A stretch of DNA of 64,000 nucleotides from Aestuariibacter salexigens DSM 15300 (lineage in GTDB: Bacteria; Pseudomonadota; Gammaproteobacteria; Enterobacterales; Alteromonadaceae). Positions within the stretch are counted from its first letter, which is position 1. Each line of letters begins with the position of its first letter. The notes below the pieces were generated by a model. It searched no databases. It saw only the letters and a list, made by a program, of their open reading frames with translations, and had not been told where the DNA came from. The stretch lies in NCBI RefSeq assembly GCF_000429145.1, contig NZ_AUBH01000011.1, positions 1 through 64,000 on the forward strand, written 5' to 3'. The position numbers and the translations under genes are program-made. Shown piece after piece: positions 29,217-38,757 of this stretch.

Positions 29217-30032
29217 ATGAGTACACCGCAATCAACCGTCACGCCAGTGCCTGACAACACCATCATTGCTTATGCCATGCCCGGTTCACCGCCCGGCAGT
29301 GAACAACTTATCCGGCCTTGTAAAGTGACCCGTGAATGGATGGATGATACCCCTGCACGCTATGCGTATCGGTGCATCCCATTAACCGCAGCAAACTCGA
29401 TGGGTTGGGAGTTGCTAAATCCGGTGGATGCACACATTACCTGGACCGGCAAAGAGGGAGGTGATCAGCTTAATTTTAAAGTGTCCGCTCGCCATCCGTT
29501 TGCGCCGGTGCCGCATTTCGGCGGCGGTACGGTGACCTGGTACCTGCCATTTTTGTTCCGTACCCCGCCTGAGTATGGCTTGCTCATCAGTGGTCCGGCA
29601 AATCACGATAAGCAACATGCGACACCGCTGGACGCGCTGGTCAGAACCGATTGGGTGCCTTTTCCGTTCACCATGAACTGGCGTCTAACCACGCCTAATG
29701 AACCAGTGATCTTCAGGGCGGGAGAACCGATTTGTCGAATCATGCCCTATCCGCTGGCGCTGCTAAATGAAATGCAAATGGAGATCCATGATATTGGAGA
29801 AGATCCGGTATTTTTAGAACGGGTCAACCAGTGGCAACAAGAACGCCAGCGTAATTACCAGAAGCAAAAAGAAGCGGAGGCCAAATGGGCCAAAGAAGGT
29901 CACAAACCGGAAATGAAAGAGCTGTGGAACTCGCAATACGCCAAGGGACAGGGCAGTGATATTGCTGAGGTAAAACACCAGAATATCTTTAAATGCGCAG
30001 AGCCGGTGGATAAGCGTAATGTCAAAAAATAA
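29217..30032 (+). CDS. DUF6065-family protein of unknown function
   Basis: 271 residues from the ATG at 29217 (a longer frame from 29148 overlaps the divergent promoter region). No signal peptide or membrane helix. I recognise the DUF6065 style: WMDDTPARYAYRCIPLTAAN near the start, a central HPFAPVPHFGGGTVTWYLPF and NWRLTTPNEPVIFRAGEPI, and a charged C-terminus. Function unknown; family members are sometimes annotated as hypothetical near secondary-metabolism genes. The opposite-strand neighbour is an ABC exporter. Ends 6 bp from the convergent purU stop. Confidence 0.7.
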   Translation: MSTPQSTVTPVPDNTIIAYAMPGSPPGSEQLIRPCKVTREWMDDTPARYAYRCIPLTAANSMGWELLNPVDAHITWTGKEGGDQLNFKVSARHPFAPVPHFGGGTVTWYLPFLFRTPPEYGLLISGPANHDKQHATPLDALVRTDWVPFPFTMNWRLTTPNEPVIFRAGEPICRIMPYPLALLNEMQMEIHDIGEDPVFLERVNQWQQERQRNYQKQKEAEAKWAKEGHKPEMKELWNSQYAKGQGSDIAEVKHQNIFKCAEPVDKRNVKK

Positions 30033-30038
30033 TATGTA

Positions 30039-30893
30039 TCAAGCAAATACCACGGTTTTATTCTTGTGGATGATCACGCGATCTTCCAGGTGATAGCGTA
30101 CACCGTTGGCGAGTGCTGTCTTTTCACAATCTTTGCCTTTTCTGACCATATCCGCAGCACTGTCTGAGTGGCTGATACGGATCACTTCCTGCTCGATAAT
30201 GGGGCCCTCGTCGAGATCTTTGGTGACATAGTGACAGGTTGCACCGATCAGTTTTACGCCCCTGTCATAAGCTTGCTGGTAGGGTCTGGCGCCCGCAAAT
30301 GAGGGCAGGAAGCTGTGATGAATATTGATTGCCTTGCCAGCCAACTGTTCACAAAGGCTATTGGGCAGGATTTGCATAAAGCGGGCAAGCACAGTCAGAT
30401 CAATCTTGTATTCATCCAGCAACAGGGCAATTTGGTCAAATGCTTTGGTTTTATCCTGCTGCTTAAAATCGACCCAGTGGAACGGCACCTTATACCAGTC
30501 TGCAAACTGCTTCATTTGCGGGTGATTGGCAATGATGCAGGGAATATCACAGCTCAACTCTCCAGTGTGCCAGCGATGCAGGATATCGTTCAGGCAGTGT
30601 GACTCCAGACTGGCTAATAATGCCACTCTCGGCTTTTGCAGCGAGTCGGTGATACGCCAGTTCATATTGAATTTCTCTGCCAGCGGTGAAAACCCCTTGC
30701 TGAATTCATCAATACCCAGCTTTATTGAGTCCGCCCGGATTTCATGCCGCATGAAGAAGCGACCTGTAGACAGGTCTGTATGATGGTTAGCCTCGATAAT
30801 ATTAGCCTGATGATCGGCTAAAAACTGACTGACCGTGGCGACCAGACCCACCTGATCCGGGCAGTCGATCACTAATCTGAATGTTTGCTGCAT
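30039..30893 (-). CDS. purU: Formyltetrahydrofolate deformylase
   Basis: 284 residues. Splits 10-formyl-THF to formate and THF, supplying formate for PurT and balancing one-carbon units. N-terminal ACT domain (residues about 5-80, FRLVIDCPDQVGLVATVSQF) and C-terminal formyltransferase fold with the catalytic set NIHHSFLPSF and GATCHYVTKDLDEGPII. Normal length. Stands alone between convergent and divergent neighbours. Confidence 0.95.
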   Translation of the reverse strand: MQQTFRLVIDCPDQVGLVATVSQFLADHQANIIEANHHTDLSTGRFFMRHEIRADSIKLGIDEFSKGFSPLAEKFNMNWRITDSLQKPRVALLASLESHCLNDILHRWHTGELSCDIPCIIANHPQMKQFADWYKVPFHWVDFKQQDKTKAFDQIALLLDEYKIDLTVLARFMQILPNSLCEQLAGKAINIHHSFLPSFAGARPYQQAYDRGVKLIGATCHYVTKDLDEGPIIEQEVIRISHSDSAADMVRKGKDCEKTALANGVRYHLEDRVIIHKNKTVVFA

Positions 30894-30962
30894 GTTTGTA
30901 TCCTTGCCATTGCTTGCGACATTAAAGCGTGAAGTGCTGTGAGGGTAAACAGGAAATCATGC

Positions 30963-31487
30963 TTACTTAGTTTGTAATGGACTAAGCGGCCAGGTATGTC
31001 GGATGGGATAGGTCACGCCATGTGCGGTGGACAGCGACTCAAATAAATGAAACTGACCAAAATGACACTGTACCGACGGGGTAAACAAAGCAGCGGGCGG
31101 CTCTTTGACTTTGTGTGCAAGGGTCACATGAGGCGTATAAGTATCTGTACGCACCTGAATACTACTCGCACGGGCAGCAGATGCCGTGCTTGCTGCCAAC
31201 TTTGCTAGCTGCTCAGGGATATGTTCACAGCCAATCCACAGCACCTGGGGCTTTTTAAACCATCCGGTAATGTCCAGTTCGAGCGAAAAGGTTTTCTCTA
31301 TCAACGAATCCAGGTTACTGATCAACGTTTCCTGCTGACGAGCGTCAATATTACCCAAAAAAGCCAGCGTGATATGAAAATTGGCGGCGGGTACCGCTTT
31401 GGGTAACGCGGGTAAGGCCTTTTGTCGCCACGCGTCAATCGCCAACTTTTGTGGTGCCGAAATGTCCAGTCCGATAAAAGCGCGCAT
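30963..31487 (-). CDS. thpR: RNA 2',3'-cyclic phosphodiesterase (2'-5' RNA ligase family)
   Basis: 174 residues from the ATG at 31487 (MRAFIGLDIS is the family start). Two HxTx motifs mark the 2H phosphoesterase active site: HITLAFLG and HVTLAHKV. The enzyme opens 2',3'-cyclic phosphate ends of RNA. Divergent from hrpB with 67 bp between the starts, so the two promoters share that gap. Confidence 0.9.
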   Translation of the reverse strand: MRAFIGLDISAPQKLAIDAWRQKALPALPKAVPAANFHITLAFLGNIDARQQETLISNLDSLIEKTFSLELDITGWFKKPQVLWIGCEHIPEQLAKLAASTASAARASSIQVRTDTYTPHVTLAHKVKEPPAALFTPSVQCHFGQFHLFESLSTAHGVTYPIRHTWPLSPLQTK

Positions 31488-31554
31488 GCTTATCCGTGTC
31501 ACAAAGGTCGTTGACGGGTATCATACGCGACAGATTAACCATTGTAGAGCCGCT

Positions 31555-34011
31555 GTGTTACCCATTGAGTCCGCCGTACCTGATGCAATAGCCGCATTAA
31601 AAAAGCAAAATCTGGTGTTTATCGCACCCCCCGGTGCCGGTAAATCCACAGTGTTGCCTCTTGCATTAATGAAGGACTGGCTGAAGAGCGGGCGGCGCAT
31701 GATTATGCTTCAGCCCCGCCGCGTTGTGGTAAGGGCTCTGGCTGCTTATCTTGCTAAACAGCTCAATGAAAAAGTAGGAGAGTCGGTTGGTTATCAGGTG
31801 CGTGGCGAGAGAAAAATCTCCGCTAACACGCGGCTGGAGATTGTGACAGAAGGTATTCTGACCCGCAGGATACAGGCCGATCCGGAGCTGTCCGGCGTTG
31901 ATTTGATCCTGTTCGATGAATTCCACGAACGTAGCCTGCACGCCGACATTGGCCTGGCTCTGGCTATTGATGTGCAACAGTCTTTGCGTGATGACCTGCG
32001 TCTGTTGGTCATGTCGGCAACGCTGGAAGGCGCGTCCGTTAAAGACCTATTGCCAGATGCTATGCAACTGCAGGTCGAAGGACGTCAGTATCCGATTGAT
32101 TACCGCTATCTGCCAATCAACGCGCAACGAGATTTAACGACGCAAGTTGTCAACGCGATACAACTGGCGCTTAGCGAACAACAGGGTAGCATGCTGGTGT
32201 TTTTACCCGGCAGCGCTGACATTAAACGCGTAGCTGAGCGCCTGCAAGACGCGCTGCCTTCGCACTGTGAATTGTTTCCGCTGTATGGTGACTTGGATAA
32301 ACAGACACAAATGCGTGCCATCGCGCCTGCCCCCTCTGGTCAGCGAAAAATTGTGCTGGCGACCAATATTGCTGAAACCAGTCTGACCATAGAAGGCATT
32401 GATACCGTTGTGGACTCGGGACTGGAGAAGGTCGCACAATACGACTTATCAAGAGGCGTTAATCAGCTCACCACGCAGGCCATATCTATTGCCTCCGCTA
32501 CACAGCGAGCGGGCCGTGCCGGGCGCACCGGACCCGGGACATGTTATCGATTGTGGAGTGAAGAGCAACATCATCGCAAAGCCAAACAGGCAGTGCCGGC
32601 TATATTGCGGGAGGAGCTGTCCTCAGTGTTGCTGGATATTTCCGTATGGGGCACGGAATTTGCTCTACTTGAACTGCTCGATTACCCAACTACAGCACAG
32701 CTAAACGCCGCCAACCAGTTGTTGCAATCACTTGGTGTCTTTGATGCACAGCAGCGTTTAACAGCCCATGGACGTAAAGTTGCGGAGCTGGGTTTGCACC
32801 CGAGGCTTGGCAGTATGTTAGTGAAGGCCCAACAGCAGGGAGAGCAGGCCTTGCAGTTGGGATGCCTGTTAGCTGCGCTGCTTGAAGACGGACGACAACG
32901 TGAAGTCGACATTGAACTGGCACTTCAGCACGCTCTGAATAATCCTCACCAGCTTTTGGTGAAACACGCGCAGCGTTTGGCCAAGCGTTTTAGAACGTCA
33001 CTGTCGCTGAGGGTAGGCAAAGACCATAACGGATGCCTGTCAGCTTTACTGTTTGCGGCGTTTCCAGACCGCGTTGGTAAAGCGCGCGGACAAGGCCGTT
33101 TTCAGCTTTCCGGTGGCACTGGCGGCTGGCTACCCGAGGATTCTCCCCTAGCTGATGAAGCATGGATAGTGGCTGCCGATCTGCAGCTTGCTGGGCGGGC
33201 TGATGCTCGCATAACCTCGGCAATGGCAGTCACGTTAGATGATATTAAAACCCATGGTAGCGCTTTGATCACCCATGAGCAGCGGTGTCAGTGGACCCCC
33301 ACTGATAACGACAAGGTACTGCGCTTTACCGAAAATACGATGCTCGGGTCCTTAGTGCTTAACTCCAGGGTATCTGGCGATAAAGCTGATCTTGAGCAGG
33401 TGACCGAGGCATGGCGAGAAGAAATCATCAAATCAGGATTCTCGGCCTTACCGTTAAGTGATGCGGCACATCATTTGAGAAAACGTATTGCGCTTGCCAA
33501 ACGATTAATACCTGATGAGAATTGGCCGAATTTGACAGCAGAGCATCTTATGGCAACGCTGGATGAGTGGCTATTGCCCTTTCTGGCAACACATCGTAAA
33601 TGGTCTGCACTATCCGGTTTGGATTGGCAGGCATTGATCAAACAGCAGATGGACTGGCATACCCAACAGTTACTCGATAAAACGCTGCCGGTGAAGTTCA
33701 CGGCACCAACGGGAACGTCTGTTACCATTGACTATCGTGATGATGGCAGTGCACATGTTGAAATCAAACTAACGGAAATGTACGGGCTGAGTGTGCATCC
33801 GGCAGTGGCCAATGGGCGGCTGCCTCTGACACTGTCACTGTTGTCACCGGCAATGCGACCGGTGCAGACCACCCAGGACATTGTTGGCTTCTGGCAAGGC
33901 AGCTATCAGGCAGTGCAAAAAGATATGAAAGCCCGTTATCCCAAGCATTTCTGGCCAGATGACCCGGCCAATGCAACGCCTACCGCTCGTACCAAACGGG
34001 CGATGAAGTAA
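31555..34011 (+). CDS. hrpB: ATP-dependent helicase HrpB
   Basis: 818 residues from a GTG at 31555, giving MLPIESAVPDAIAALK, the normal HrpB start; the long open frame reaching back to 31381 lies within thpR and is rejected. DExH helicase with Walker A APPGAGKST (24-32), DEFH (121-124), motif III SATLEG and motif VI QRAGRAGRTGPG, then HA2/OB and an HrpB C-terminal domain. Cellular role is poorly defined in bacteria; related to RNA DEAH helicases. Converges on the transglycosylase gene, 13 bp apart. Confidence 0.93.
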   Translation: MLPIESAVPDAIAALKKQNLVFIAPPGAGKSTVLPLALMKDWLKSGRRMIMLQPRRVVVRALAAYLAKQLNEKVGESVGYQVRGERKISANTRLEIVTEGILTRRIQADPELSGVDLILFDEFHERSLHADIGLALAIDVQQSLRDDLRLLVMSATLEGASVKDLLPDAMQLQVEGRQYPIDYRYLPINAQRDLTTQVVNAIQLALSEQQGSMLVFLPGSADIKRVAERLQDALPSHCELFPLYGDLDKQTQMRAIAPAPSGQRKIVLATNIAETSLTIEGIDTVVDSGLEKVAQYDLSRGVNQLTTQAISIASATQRAGRAGRTGPGTCYRLWSEEQHHRKAKQAVPAILREELSSVLLDISVWGTEFALLELLDYPTTAQLNAANQLLQSLGVFDAQQRLTAHGRKVAELGLHPRLGSMLVKAQQQGEQALQLGCLLAALLEDGRQREVDIELALQHALNNPHQLLVKHAQRLAKRFRTSLSLRVGKDHNGCLSALLFAAFPDRVGKARGQGRFQLSGGTGGWLPEDSPLADEAWIVAADLQLAGRADARITSAMAVTLDDIKTHGSALITHEQRCQWTPTDNDKVLRFTENTMLGSLVLNSRVSGDKADLEQVTEAWREEIIKSGFSALPLSDAAHHLRKRIALAKRLIPDENWPNLTAEHLMATLDEWLLPFLATHRKWSALSGLDWQALIKQQMDWHTQQLLDKTLPVKFTAPTGTSVTIDYRDDGSAHVEIKLTEMYGLSVHPAVANGRLPLTLSLLSPAMRPVQTTQDIVGFWQGSYQAVQKDMKARYPKHFWPDDPANATPTARTKRAMK

Positions 34012-34024
34012 CAGCGCATAACTA

Positions 34025-35227
34025 CTACTGCGTTTGCACGTCCATGATTGCGTTAAAAACCTGTGTATCAGGGAAGCCATCTGCAATCATATTATTTGCT
34101 AGCTCGAACTGACGCACGCCACGTCGGGTCATGGGGCCCAGAATACCGTCTGCCTCACCGACATCGATACCCAGGGTATTAAGTTTTGTTTGCAGCAGCT
34201 TCATTTGCTCAAGACTGTAGGTGGGCAAATCCGGCAATGCTGCCGCAAGCGCTGCAGCGCCCACCAGTCTATCGGCAAGGTGTCCGACCGAGATGGCGTA
34301 AAACTCAGAATTATTCCAGCGTAGGATCACATCGAAGTTGTCATATACCAGGAATGCCGGACCCTGATGACCGGCCGGAATTAACAGCGAGGCATCAATA
34401 TCCACATTGCCAAGCGACGTGTCGTTTGTTTTCCGCACTCCAGCCTGATGCCAGAATGTGAGGGGTTTAGCATGGTGTTTACCTGCCAGTGAATAATCAA
34501 AACCTTCTGGCAGGGAGACTTCCCGACCCCAGCGCAGTCCCGGTTGCCAGCCCAGCTCACTGAGGAAATTGGCAGCAGAGGCTAAGGCATCCAGCTCGCT
34601 GTTCCACAAGTCAATACGTCCGTCCCCATCGCCGTCGATGGCATATTGCATATAGGCCGAAGGCATGAACTGTGTGTGTCCCATCGCACCGGCCCATGAA
34701 CCAAGCATGGTGTCTACGTCAAAGGATTCCCGGTCCATCAGTTTTAATGCTGTCATTAATTCAGTGGTGAAAAATGCACTGCGGCGTTCATCACAGGCCA
34801 GCGTTGCCAGTGAGTCGATGATCGGCATCTTGCCCTTGTAACTGCCGAAGTTTGTTTCCAGCCCCCAGAATGAAATCAGATAGTGTGAGGGTACGCCATA
34901 TGTGCGGGTGAGTTCGGCGAGAAAATCTTTGTGTTTGGCGAGCATTTCCCGTCCACGATTAACGCGCCAGTCGTTCACGCGCTTGGTAAAGTAGCCGGGA
35001 AAGGTCTGAATAAACTCGGGCTGACTTCTATCGTAACCAATCACCTGTTTGAGGAACCGGGCATTGCCCAATACCTCATCTGTCTGCCGGGCAGAAATAC
35101 CTTCACTGCGGGCTTTGTTTTGTAAATTCGCAATACACTCTTGAAAAGGGACCTCTGACGTGGAACTAGCAAAAGCGTGACAGGTGAATACAACTAATGA
35201 AAAGAATAAAAATAGCGGGCGGAACAT
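34025..35227 (-). CDS. Lytic murein transglycosylase, MltB family with PG-binding domain
   Basis: 400 residues from the ATG at 35227; upstream in-frame starts (35263, 35272) are possible but place charged residues before the signal MFRPLFLFFSLVVFTCHAFA. SLT_2 domain with catalytic Glu 124 in GLETNFGSYKG, plus SWAGAMGHTQFMPSAYMQYA and DGDGDGRIDLW. The last 60 residues are a peptidoglycan-binding type 1 domain (GEADGILGPMTRRGVRQFE). No lipobox, so it is probably a soluble periplasmic enzyme cutting glycan strands to 1,6-anhydro ends. Confidence 0.9.
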   Translation of the reverse strand: MFRPLFLFFSLVVFTCHAFASSTSEVPFQECIANLQNKARSEGISARQTDEVLGNARFLKQVIGYDRSQPEFIQTFPGYFTKRVNDWRVNRGREMLAKHKDFLAELTRTYGVPSHYLISFWGLETNFGSYKGKMPIIDSLATLACDERRSAFFTTELMTALKLMDRESFDVDTMLGSWAGAMGHTQFMPSAYMQYAIDGDGDGRIDLWNSELDALASAANFLSELGWQPGLRWGREVSLPEGFDYSLAGKHHAKPLTFWHQAGVRKTNDTSLGNVDIDASLLIPAGHQGPAFLVYDNFDVILRWNNSEFYAISVGHLADRLVGAAALAAALPDLPTYSLEQMKLLQTKLNTLGIDVGEADGILGPMTRRGVRQFELANNMIADGFPDTQVFNAIMDVQTQ

Positions 35228-35338
35228 AACACCAAATACAAGCAAACAAACTTCATGCTTCATAGTACGCAAAGCCTATCAAACATACTATTCTTTTCAT
35301 CCGTGTAGTAAGGTGAAAAAAACAAAAAGGAATGCCAG

Positions 35339-38300
35339 ATGAATCAATCAGGATACCCGCGCGCGTTAATCGTACTTTTATTGCCACTGTTAAGCTTTTG
35401 CAGTTTTGCCTCCAAGGCAGACGATACCCGTTTGCTGCGTCAGCCTAGCATCAGCAAAAACCACATTACCTTTGTTTATGGTGCTGATGTCTGGGTGGCT
35501 GATATTAATGGCCGCAATGTTCTGCGACTGACCAGTACGCCGGCGGTAGAAACTGAGCCGCACTTGTCGCCAGACGGTAAACACATCGCGTTTAGTTCAA
35601 ATCGCACCGGTAGCTATGCCGTCTATGTCATTCCGACTGAAGGCGGACAGCCGCAGCGCCTGACCTGGCATGCTGATAACGCGATGGTGCGCGGCTGGTC
35701 ACCAGATGGGGAATCCGTGCTGTATGCCTCAGGCCGTGATACTGCGCCCCGTCCGATAAATCGGCTTTGGACTGTACCAGTCAGCGGCGGTCCTGCCACG
35801 CTGGTGAATAAACAATGGGCCCATAATGGTGCGTTTTCTGCAGATGGCGAAAAAATGGTCATCGACCGCATGCAGCGCTGGGACGTGGAGTGGCGTCATT
35901 ACCGGGGTGGGCAGAACACGCCGCTGGTGATCCTGGACCTTGATACCAATCTGGAAACCTTCATTCCCAACGAACGCACCACAGATATTGAACCTGTTTG
36001 GGTGGGGGATCGGATATTTTTCATCTCCGACCGTGACTGGATAGCCAATATCTGGGCCTATGACCCCAAAAAAGGTGAACTCGAGCAAATCACCTTTTAT
36101 GAGCAAAACGATGTTAAGCAGCTAAGCAGCAATGGCGAGTTATTAGCGTTTGAACATAACGGCTACTTACACACCTTAGATCCGAAAACCAAACGCAGCA
36201 CGCGGCTTGCCATTGAGGTAAAAGGCGACTTCCCCTTGGCGGATACGCAATGGACGGACGTGAGTGAGTCCGCCACTGCAGCAACATTGTCTCCTACCGG
36301 TAAAAGAGCATTGTTTCAGGCACGTGGTGACGTCTTCACTGTGCCTGTGGAAAATGGTGATGTTCGCAATCTGAGTGAGAGCTCAGGCGCGGCCGATCGC
36401 AAACCCATCTGGTCACCAAAGGGCGACGTCATTGCCTGGTTTTCTGATATGGGCGGCGAAGGCTACAAGCTGGTATTGCAACAGCAGGACGGTCTTTCTC
36501 CCCCTAGGACTTTGAGTATCGGTGAGTCAAAAATGGCCTGGGAGCCGACGTTTTCACCCGATGGAAGCTACATTGCCTTTGTCGATGATGATGTCAGGAT
36601 CAGGGTGATTAATCTGCAATCGGGTGAGTTGCAAACGGTTGATACTGGCGGCAGTAATCTGGAACGCGGTTATAACGGCATTACCTGGTCGACGGATTCC
36701 AACTGGCTTGCGTACTCCAAGGCGGCCAGTAACAGCTTCAGACAGATTTGGGTGTGGTCAAATGAAACAAAGCAAAAGACCGCATTAACAAACCGCTTTG
36801 CCGATGCCTTTGCTCCGGCCTGGGATCGGAATGGTCAACATCTGTATTTTCTGGCCAGCACTGATTACGGCTTGAACTCCGGCTGGGCGAATACCAGTTC
36901 AATGGGCGCGGAAGCAGAATATGCGGCTTATGTGGTTAATCTCCAGCAGGATGCAGCATCGCCGTTTGCACCAAAAAGTGACGAAGAGCCTGTCGAAAGC
37001 GAAGATGATGCATCGGATGCAGAATCAGACGAGGCAAAGCAGGAAGAGGAAGCTGAAAGCGATAACGGGGTCGTGATCGACTTGCAGAATATTGAGCGGC
37101 GCACTCTGGCACTTTCAGTACCTGCCGCCAATTATGCGTACACCATCAGCGGCCCAGAGGGAACGCTGTTTATTGCCGAACGTGCACCGGAAGGGCCAGT
37201 GGTTTCCTTGCACAAATTTACTCTCGAAGAGGGCAAAGCGACGCCATTCGTTGCAGGTATCACCTCGGCGAGCATTTCCCATGATGGCAAGCATCTGTTA
37301 GTCAAAAGCGGTAAAAGCTGGAAGGTGCTGGACACGGGCAAACCAAAAGCCGACGACGGTAAAACCCTCAACGTGGCACTGCAGATGAAACTCGATCGGG
37401 CACAGGAATGGCAGCAAATGTTCCACGAGGCCTGGCGTTATCAGCGTGATTATTTTTATGACCCGGATATGCATGGACGGGACTGGGATCAGGTACTGGA
37501 ACGTTATGCTCCACTGGTACCCTATATTAAGCATCGTGCGGATTTAAGTTATGTGCTGGACATGGTAAATGGTGAGCTGTCAGTCGGCCATAGCTTCGTG
37601 TTTGGCGGCGATTTTCCTGAGGTTGCGAAATCAAAAGCGGGTCTGTTAGGGGCGGATTTGTCCACCGCAGATGGCTACTGGAAGATCGAGCGAATTTATA
37701 CGTCAGAGAGCTGGAATCCCGGACTGAAAGGGCCACTTGATCAGCCCGGTATGGATGTGTCTGCCGGTGATTTCATTGTTGCCGTTAATGGCAAGGATGT
37801 GACCGCATCAGACAATATTTATCAGTGGTTGGATGGCACCGCTGACGTACAAACCGTGCTGCATATCAACTCCGAACCAAATAGAGACGGAGCCCGTCAG
37901 GTAGTGGTGAAACCCATTGCCAGCGAGCGTAACCTGCGTCAGCGCAACTGGATAGAGGATAATCGTCGCAAAGTCGACGAGCTGTCTGATGGCAAACTGG
38001 CGTATGTATGGGTACCAAATACCAGTAATGCAGGTTTCACCTCCTTTACACGTTATTTCTTTGCCCAGCAGGATAAGCTAGGTGCGGTGATTGATGAGCG
38101 CTTTAATGGTGGTGGTTTCCTTGACGACTACATGGTTGATTTAATGTCACGGGAGCTTCGTGCAGCCATTACCAATGAAGTGCCTGATGGCAAACCCATT
38201 CAGCTGCCCGCAGGGTTAAAAGGACCCAAAGCCTTGCTTGTTAATGAATTGGCTGGCTCCGGTGGAGATTTCTTCCCCTGGGTATTCAGACAACAGCAGA

Positions 38301-38605
38301 TTGGTCCTTTGATTGGTGCCAGAACCTGGGGCGGACTGGTTAAATCTTCGGTGCACTATCGACTGGTCGACGGCGGTGCGCTGACGGCACCGGATAATGC
38401 CGTGTTTGACCCAATAAATAACCGGTGGATAGGCGAGAACGTCGGTATTGCGCCTGACATTGATGTGTATCAGGATGCCAGGGCGCTCAACAGCGACAGG
38501 GACCCCCAGTTGGAACGAGGCGTGCAGGAAGTACTTAAGATGCTGAATGAACGTCAGCTTGTGGAGGTGGTACCGCCTGCCTATCCCGCGCCGACCAAAC
38601 GGTAA
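35339..38605 (+). CDS. Tricorn-like S41 protease with beta-propeller
   Basis: 1088 residues. Signal peptide (ALIVLLLPLLSFCSFASKA), then two propeller regions built of PD40/WD40-like blades (HLSPDGKHIAFSSNRTG, TFSPDGSYIAFVDDD), an acidic linker around 540-580, a core domain, a PDZ domain (about 810-870) and a C-terminal tail-specific-protease domain. The nucleophile is Ser 974 in LAGSGGDFFPW, matching the active-site serine of archaeal tricorn. The signal peptide suggests periplasmic degradation of peptides rather than the cytosolic role of archaeal tricorn. AAGG precedes the ATG. Confidence 0.93.
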   Translation: MNQSGYPRALIVLLLPLLSFCSFASKADDTRLLRQPSISKNHITFVYGADVWVADINGRNVLRLTSTPAVETEPHLSPDGKHIAFSSNRTGSYAVYVIPTEGGQPQRLTWHADNAMVRGWSPDGESVLYASGRDTAPRPINRLWTVPVSGGPATLVNKQWAHNGAFSADGEKMVIDRMQRWDVEWRHYRGGQNTPLVILDLDTNLETFIPNERTTDIEPVWVGDRIFFISDRDWIANIWAYDPKKGELEQITFYEQNDVKQLSSNGELLAFEHNGYLHTLDPKTKRSTRLAIEVKGDFPLADTQWTDVSESATAATLSPTGKRALFQARGDVFTVPVENGDVRNLSESSGAADRKPIWSPKGDVIAWFSDMGGEGYKLVLQQQDGLSPPRTLSIGESKMAWEPTFSPDGSYIAFVDDDVRIRVINLQSGELQTVDTGGSNLERGYNGITWSTDSNWLAYSKAASNSFRQIWVWSNETKQKTALTNRFADAFAPAWDRNGQHLYFLASTDYGLNSGWANTSSMGAEAEYAAYVVNLQQDAASPFAPKSDEEPVESEDDASDAESDEAKQEEEAESDNGVVIDLQNIERRTLALSVPAANYAYTISGPEGTLFIAERAPEGPVVSLHKFTLEEGKATPFVAGITSASISHDGKHLLVKSGKSWKVLDTGKPKADDGKTLNVALQMKLDRAQEWQQMFHEAWRYQRDYFYDPDMHGRDWDQVLERYAPLVPYIKHRADLSYVLDMVNGELSVGHSFVFGGDFPEVAKSKAGLLGADLSTADGYWKIERIYTSESWNPGLKGPLDQPGMDVSAGDFIVAVNGKDVTASDNIYQWLDGTADVQTVLHINSEPNRDGARQVVVKPIASERNLRQRNWIEDNRRKVDELSDGKLAYVWVPNTSNAGFTSFTRYFFAQQDKLGAVIDERFNGGGFLDDYMVDLMSRELRAAITNEVPDGKPIQLPAGLKGPKALLVNELAGSGGDFFPWVFRQQQIGPLIGARTWGGLVKSSVHYRLVDGGALTAPDNAVFDPINNRWIGENVGIAPDIDVYQDARALNSDRDPQLERGVQEVLKMLNERQLVEVVPPAYPAPTKR

Positions 38606-38619
38606 GTGTGATTATTCGC

Positions 38620-38649
38620 CAGAGACGCTGCTGTCTGCCAGCGTCTCTG
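38620..38649 (+). other. Strong hairpin between the tricorn-like gene and mrcB
   Basis: Perfect 11-bp stem CAGAGACGCTG/CAGCGTCTCTG with an 8-base loop, 15 bp after the protease stop. No T run follows, so it is an imperfect intrinsic terminator, or a 3'-end stabiliser or Rho-related structure. Confidence 0.6.
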
Positions 38650-38757
38650 CGGGTGGCAGGGTTGTCTTGACAGTTCAGCATGACTCAAAGATGATGGCAA
38701 CCGCGCGGTTCCGCGCACTCACAAGTGTCGAGCAGTAAACGAGACCGTGGCACACGC

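Noticed and set aside
31381-31554. Upstream extension of hrpB over thpR
   Set aside because: It overlaps the thpR coding region and promoter; the GTG at 31555 restores the usual HrpB N-terminus.
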